From Candidatus Omnitrophota bacterium (lineage in GTDB: Bacteria > Omnitrophota > Gorgyraeia > JACOVV01), in contig JACOVV010000077.1 in the NCBI GenBank assembly GCA_016177145.1, positions 1 to 8,809 of the forward strand: 8,809 nucleotides of DNA, given 5' to 3'. A program made the translations under genes and the position numbers. Of this stretch, positions 5,616 through 8,809 are shown piece after piece; positions within the stretch are counted from its first letter, which is position 1, and each line of letters opens with the position of its first letter. A model generated the notes under the pieces. It ran no database searches, had not been told where the DNA came from, and saw only the letters and a program-made list of their open reading frames with translations.

Positions 5616-8540
5616 ATGAAACCACAACTGATTCTCATAGTTAGTGTTAGTTGTATGTTTTTCCAATTTAGCTTTGTCTGGGCACTCCCGTTACCCAACG
5701 AACCGGATAATCAGGCACGAATCCCTCCGGCAAACCCTGCGACCCCAGGGCAAAACAGTGGCATAGACCAAGATCGTGACGGCATTTCAGACATCTTAGA
5801 AGATTCCCTGAACAACCGAACCCTATCCATGCAAAACCCGCAGCAAGAATCGTTCCCCCACTTAGATGTGAATGAAGATAGCGTTGTTGATCTTTTAGAC
5901 CTCCAAGCAATCGCCGCTGCCTTTAGAACGCAAGATAGCGATTATGATTTTGACCAAAATGGAGCCATTGATATCAGTGATCTTGTCTCTGCCGCTAGGC
6001 TCTATGAAGCCAAAGTTGTTAAAAACACTGTTGACGGTACAGATGTTCTCTATTACTTGAATCCAACCGACCAGAGAATTTATCAATTCAACCGTCAAAA
6101 AGGGTTAGGGCAGGTTGGGCAATTTGTTCATCACGCACTATCCAGCGGTGCTGAGGTTTTTGTCGTTTCCCTGGACAATAAAACGCAGTTCTGGGGGATG
6201 ACGGATAGAAATGGGAAATTTCTTTTATCCTCATTTCTAACCACTAGAAAGGACAATATGGAAATGATCTCTAGATTTGCGACGATTCTAGATATCGTCC
6301 TTCATGGGCCTTCCAACGGAGAGAGTTTTAATGAGGAGAGTCTACTGCGGCAAGTGGAAGAACAATCCCTTTATACAGGCGAAGCTGGCTCTTACCAATT
6401 AGTTAATCTCGACCCTGATCTCTTTGTTTCTTTCCTGGCCGCGCTGATAAGAAATAAAGATTTGTTTCATTTTTCCGATCAAGAAATGACCAGACTCATT
6501 GCGAGTTTCCGGCCATCCGAGGTGAAAAATGGGCTAAGACTTTCCGATGATGGGCAATTCGATTCTCCTTCCAGTGGGACCTTTTTGATCGAAACGCTCT
6601 CAAATGTTCTCTTGCAAAATCCAGCGATAAGCCCTCAGAGAATGAAATATTTCGTATTCGCTTTAGCCCGTACTTGGAAATCCGGACATACTTTCAATCT
6701 GGAGGACAAAACAAGAATAAAATCTGTCGTCGAACAGTGGATAAAAACCACGGAATATGATATTTCAAATCCAAGTGATCAAGACGCCCTTAAGTCAATA
6801 TTGGATTTTCTGTATGTCTCATTAAGCATTGGCCGGTCTCCTGATGATCTCGTAGAAAGGGAGTTAAAAGATCTCCTTGCTGATTTTGCTTTTCAATTGA
6901 CTCTCGATGTAATGGCCTTGAATGAGCCTAAAAGCTGGTTGCAAAATTCCTTTGATACTCAGATGGCAGCTCGTTTCGCCATGGTTGCTGACAAAGGAGA
7001 CTCTCGAGTGGAGGTACTTTTACGGCAAAACATGGGACTGAATGCCGGAACGCCTTCGCCTATTCTGGAGCAGAAGTTGTCTTTATGGAACGATTTTGGA
7101 ATTCTGTTTTGGGAGGGTGATTCTAGCTGGAGTATGGAAGAACTCGTCTTAGCGGATCGCGCCCTATCCATTGTGACCCCTGAAGTCATTGAGAGAACAA
7201 GCCAGTTGGGACTCATTGTGATGAACACACTAGGTGGAACAGCGGGGGCCTGGTTTATTATTACATGGAATCATTTGTTTCTGACCCTACCTCATCGTCT
7301 AGATATTTTGATCCATGAAGTCATGCATAAACAGTTTTATTCCTTACCATCAACAGAGCAAGATTACTTCGAAAATCTTCATAACACTCACGCCGAATTG
7401 GCCAATTTTATCTCTTATTATGCTAAAAGGAGCGTTGATGAAGATGCGGCGGACACAGGCGCTTTTCTATTGTCAGACTTGATTTCGAGCTTGGGTCTTG
7501 GCATTCAAGCTTGGAAAGAAGGATCCATAGTCCTAGAAAAGGATTTGCTCATCTTAAGAAGTCTCATTCAGTCTTCTGTAAATCCTGACGGAACCTATGA
7601 ACAATTTATGTCTGTCGGCGTCAGTGACCAATTGGGGCAAGTGAGATTACTGAAAGCGAAGGTCGCTACGGATGGAGACGGTAATATCACGTCCATATCC
7701 TTAGACGTGCCTTTAGGTTTTGACAAAGAAAATGGTTTTCAGATCACTTATAATATTCAGTGGAAAGAGAAGAGAATTACAGCTGTTGACGCACAAGATA
7801 ATTTCCAATCGCTCTGGGAAAAAGATGCATTGGGTCTTTTGAATTTTGCAGCAACGACTAATCACCCATGGTTCCTTGATCGAATCGCGGGAAAAATCGT
7901 TGAAGGATCGTTTATCCAGAATGGGAACCGATATATGAGATTATCGAGTTCGGATCGTCAAGGGAACCAGCGGGAATTTCAGGTTCCAGTGACTCTCTAT
8001 GTAATAAAAAGTGGTAGTTTTATACCTGTTAATGAAACAGGCGGTGATTTACTTGGAAAATATGACGCGATAGAGATTGATCTCTTGCAAGAGATAGGGA
8101 GCACTTATCATTTGTGGCATACTAGGAATAGTGAATTTGCCCATGCTCCTGTGGATAGACGTATTTGGAGTCAACTTGATTTCCCAGCGCTCGAGAAAAC
8201 GCTGACCGATTTTTTGAAATATACCCGCGTTAAAGACCTTGAACAAATCGACCATAGTCTAAAGAACATGGAGCTTCGTTCGTATGTAACGGATGCTTTT
8301 AGTGCCACAACTCGTTTTGGCATCTTCATCAATGGAGATCTGAAATTCTTTGATGTTCTCTTAACCTATAACGCAAACGACCAAATCGCAAAAGTGACCT
8401 TATTGGAAAAAGACTTCATCGGACAGACCGTTGGAACATTAGAGGTCAGTCTCCAGCGAAACGATCTTGGTGAGATCGCTGACCTCTTCCTAAAAGAATA
8501 CGGTGATCCTATTATTCTTAAGCAATTGTTGAACAAATAA
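5616..8540 (+). CDS. Large secreted protein: calcium loops plus HEVMH metallopeptidase motif
   Basis: A 974-residue exported protein of unknown family. Residues 1-23 form a signal peptide (short basic start, hydrophobic stretch, V-W-A cleavage site at A23). Three EF-hand-like calcium loops follow: D51-x-D-x-D-G-x-x-D59-x-x-E62, D84-x-N-x-D-x-x-x-D92-x-x-D95 and D111-x-D-x-N-G-x-x-D119-x-x-D122. The last two, with their helices, resemble a dockerin type I pair. A long mostly helical part follows to about residue 530. Then comes LIHEVMH (H567, E568, H571), a zinc-peptidase HExxH, with E609 in VDEDAAD as a possible third ligand, as in gluzincins. Residues 640-974 look beta-rich and are unrecognised; no sorting signal or C-terminal anchor is seen. 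The gene is visibly AT-richer than dxs and shc and lies opposite to them, which suggests separate acquisition. Peptidase activity is inference; the substrate is unknown. Confidence 0.85.
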   Translation: MKPQLILIVSVSCMFFQFSFVWALPLPNEPDNQARIPPANPATPGQNSGIDQDRDGISDILEDSLNNRTLSMQNPQQESFPHLDVNEDSVVDLLDLQAIAAAFRTQDSDYDFDQNGAIDISDLVSAARLYEAKVVKNTVDGTDVLYYLNPTDQRIYQFNRQKGLGQVGQFVHHALSSGAEVFVVSLDNKTQFWGMTDRNGKFLLSSFLTTRKDNMEMISRFATILDIVLHGPSNGESFNEESLLRQVEEQSLYTGEAGSYQLVNLDPDLFVSFLAALIRNKDLFHFSDQEMTRLIASFRPSEVKNGLRLSDDGQFDSPSSGTFLIETLSNVLLQNPAISPQRMKYFVFALARTWKSGHTFNLEDKTRIKSVVEQWIKTTEYDISNPSDQDALKSILDFLYVSLSIGRSPDDLVERELKDLLADFAFQLTLDVMALNEPKSWLQNSFDTQMAARFAMVADKGDSRVEVLLRQNMGLNAGTPSPILEQKLSLWNDFGILFWEGDSSWSMEELVLADRALSIVTPEVIERTSQLGLIVMNTLGGTAGAWFIITWNHLFLTLPHRLDILIHEVMHKQFYSLPSTEQDYFENLHNTHAELANFISYYAKRSVDEDAADTGAFLLSDLISSLGLGIQAWKEGSIVLEKDLLILRSLIQSSVNPDGTYEQFMSVGVSDQLGQVRLLKAKVATDGDGNITSISLDVPLGFDKENGFQITYNIQWKEKRITAVDAQDNFQSLWEKDALGLLNFAATTNHPWFLDRIAGKIVEGSFIQNGNRYMRLSSSDRQGNQREFQVPVTLYVIKSGSFIPVNETGGDLLGKYDAIEIDLLQEIGSTYHLWHTRNSEFAHAPVDRRIWSQLDFPALEKTLTDFLKYTRVKDLEQIDHSLKNMELRSYVTDAFSATTRFGIFINGDLKFFDVLLTYNANDQIAKVTLLEKDFIGQTVGTLEVSLQRNDLGEIADLFLKEYGDPIILKQLLNK

Positions 8541-8596
8541 TCCACGTGTTACCCATCTCAAAAGGGCGAATGTGAAACCTGGTAAAATATCTCCTT
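8541..8596. other. Convergent spacer without visible terminator
   Basis: The 56 bases between the stop of the secreted metallopeptidase gene and the stop of hpnE. I see no stem-loop with a T-run on either strand. Termination may be factor dependent, or the two transcripts may overlap. Confidence 0.5.
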
Positions 8597-8809
8597 CTAC
8601 TCCCGTTCCTGTACTAATTCCGCCGCCTGATACCCGCTCAACACAGCGCTCTCGATCGTTGCCGGGAGTCCTGTCTGAACCCAGTCGCCTGCCAGGACGA
8701 AATTTTTCAATGAGGTTTTCGCCGCCGGGCGCAGTTTTTCGATTTCAGGCGCGGAAGAAAGAGTCGCGTGCGGTTCGCGGATCACCTGACTTTTCACAAG
8801 GTTAAACTC
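8597..8809 (-). CDS. hpnE: Squalene-associated FAD oxidoreductase, C-terminal fragment
   Basis: Only the last 70 residues are in the window; the gene runs off the right edge. The end contains REPHATLSSAPEIEKLRP followed by NFVLAGDWVQTGLPATIESAVLSGYQAA, the C-terminal FAD-binding segment of the phytoene desaturase/amine oxidase superfamily. The form LAGDW.xTGLPATIE.AV.SG is typical of HpnE, hydroxysqualene dehydroxylase, which with HpnC and HpnD makes squalene from farnesyl diphosphate. A plant-type phytoene or zeta-carotene desaturase is the alternative, but the shc gene on the same strand favours HpnE. A GTG occurs in frame near the edge (8797), but it is internal, since the family is over 400 residues long. 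hpnC/hpnD would be expected further to the right. Confidence 0.85.
   Translation of the reverse strand, partial: EFNLVKSQVIREPHATLSSAPEIEKLRPAAKTSLKNFVLAGDWVQTGLPATIESAVLSGYQAAELVQERE

Noticed and set aside
5616..5660. Lipoprotein signal at C13 of the secreted protein
   Set aside because: The residues before C13 (SVS) do not fit a lipobox, whose -3 position should be Leu or similar. The VWA site at residue 23 suits signal peptidase I.
8572..8805. Plus-strand frame rich in Pro, Arg and Ser
   Set aside because: It is the opposite strand of the hpnE C-terminus, which has clear family motifs.
1..8809. CRISPR array, tRNA, rRNA or insertion sequence
   Set aside because: No evenly spaced direct repeats, cloverleaf-like sequences, rRNA segments or transposase motifs were seen on either strand.

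Overview
The window looks like a chromosomal segment of an uncultivated bacterium that makes hopanoids through the MEP isoprenoid route. Base composition is near balanced by eye, except for one visibly AT-richer gene. The secreted protein with a cleavable signal peptide and dockerin-like calcium loops, together with the hopanoid genes, fits a diderm lineage of the Omnitrophota/Nitrospirota/NC10 kind. The window alone does not fix the phylum.

Layout, left to right. Positions 1-1991 (minus) hold a nearly complete squalene-hopene cyclase gene (shc/hpnF). It is open from its GTG start to the left edge and lacks only its last few codons. It overlaps by 22 bases the end of dxs (1970-3898, minus), which encodes 1-deoxy-D-xylulose-5-phosphate synthase. 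An 86-base gap carries divergent promoters. On the plus strand follow a 55-codon small ORF (3985-4152) and an overlapping polymerase-beta-type nucleotidyltransferase (4122-4643). The latter overlaps tail to tail with a cobalamin/iron-complex-binding protein of the BtuF type on the minus strand (4596-5510). A 105-base divergent spacer precedes a 974-residue secreted protein (5616-8540, plus) with three EF-hand-like calcium loops and an HEVMH zinc-peptidase motif. At the right edge (8597-8809, minus) is the C-terminus of a squalene-associated FAD-dependent oxidoreductase, HpnE. No gap between genes exceeds about 110 bases.

Functional reading: dxs supplies isoprenoid precursors, HpnE finishes squalene synthesis from hydroxysqualene, and Shc cyclises squalene to hopene. 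These minus-strand genes are separated by two plus-strand blocks that may have been inserted later.

The most unusual signal is that three different near-perfect palindromes lie within the single shc reading frame: one at the dxs/shc junction, one after the VWDTALALYAL segment, and one shortly after the DxDD motif. Each is translated in frame as a short Gly/Pro/Arg-rich peptide, like the Rickettsia palindromic elements that insert into proteins. A second oddity is that the DXS has Tyr where the family has the active-site His of the DVGHQ motif, and the Shc has DVDDAA instead of DxDDTA.
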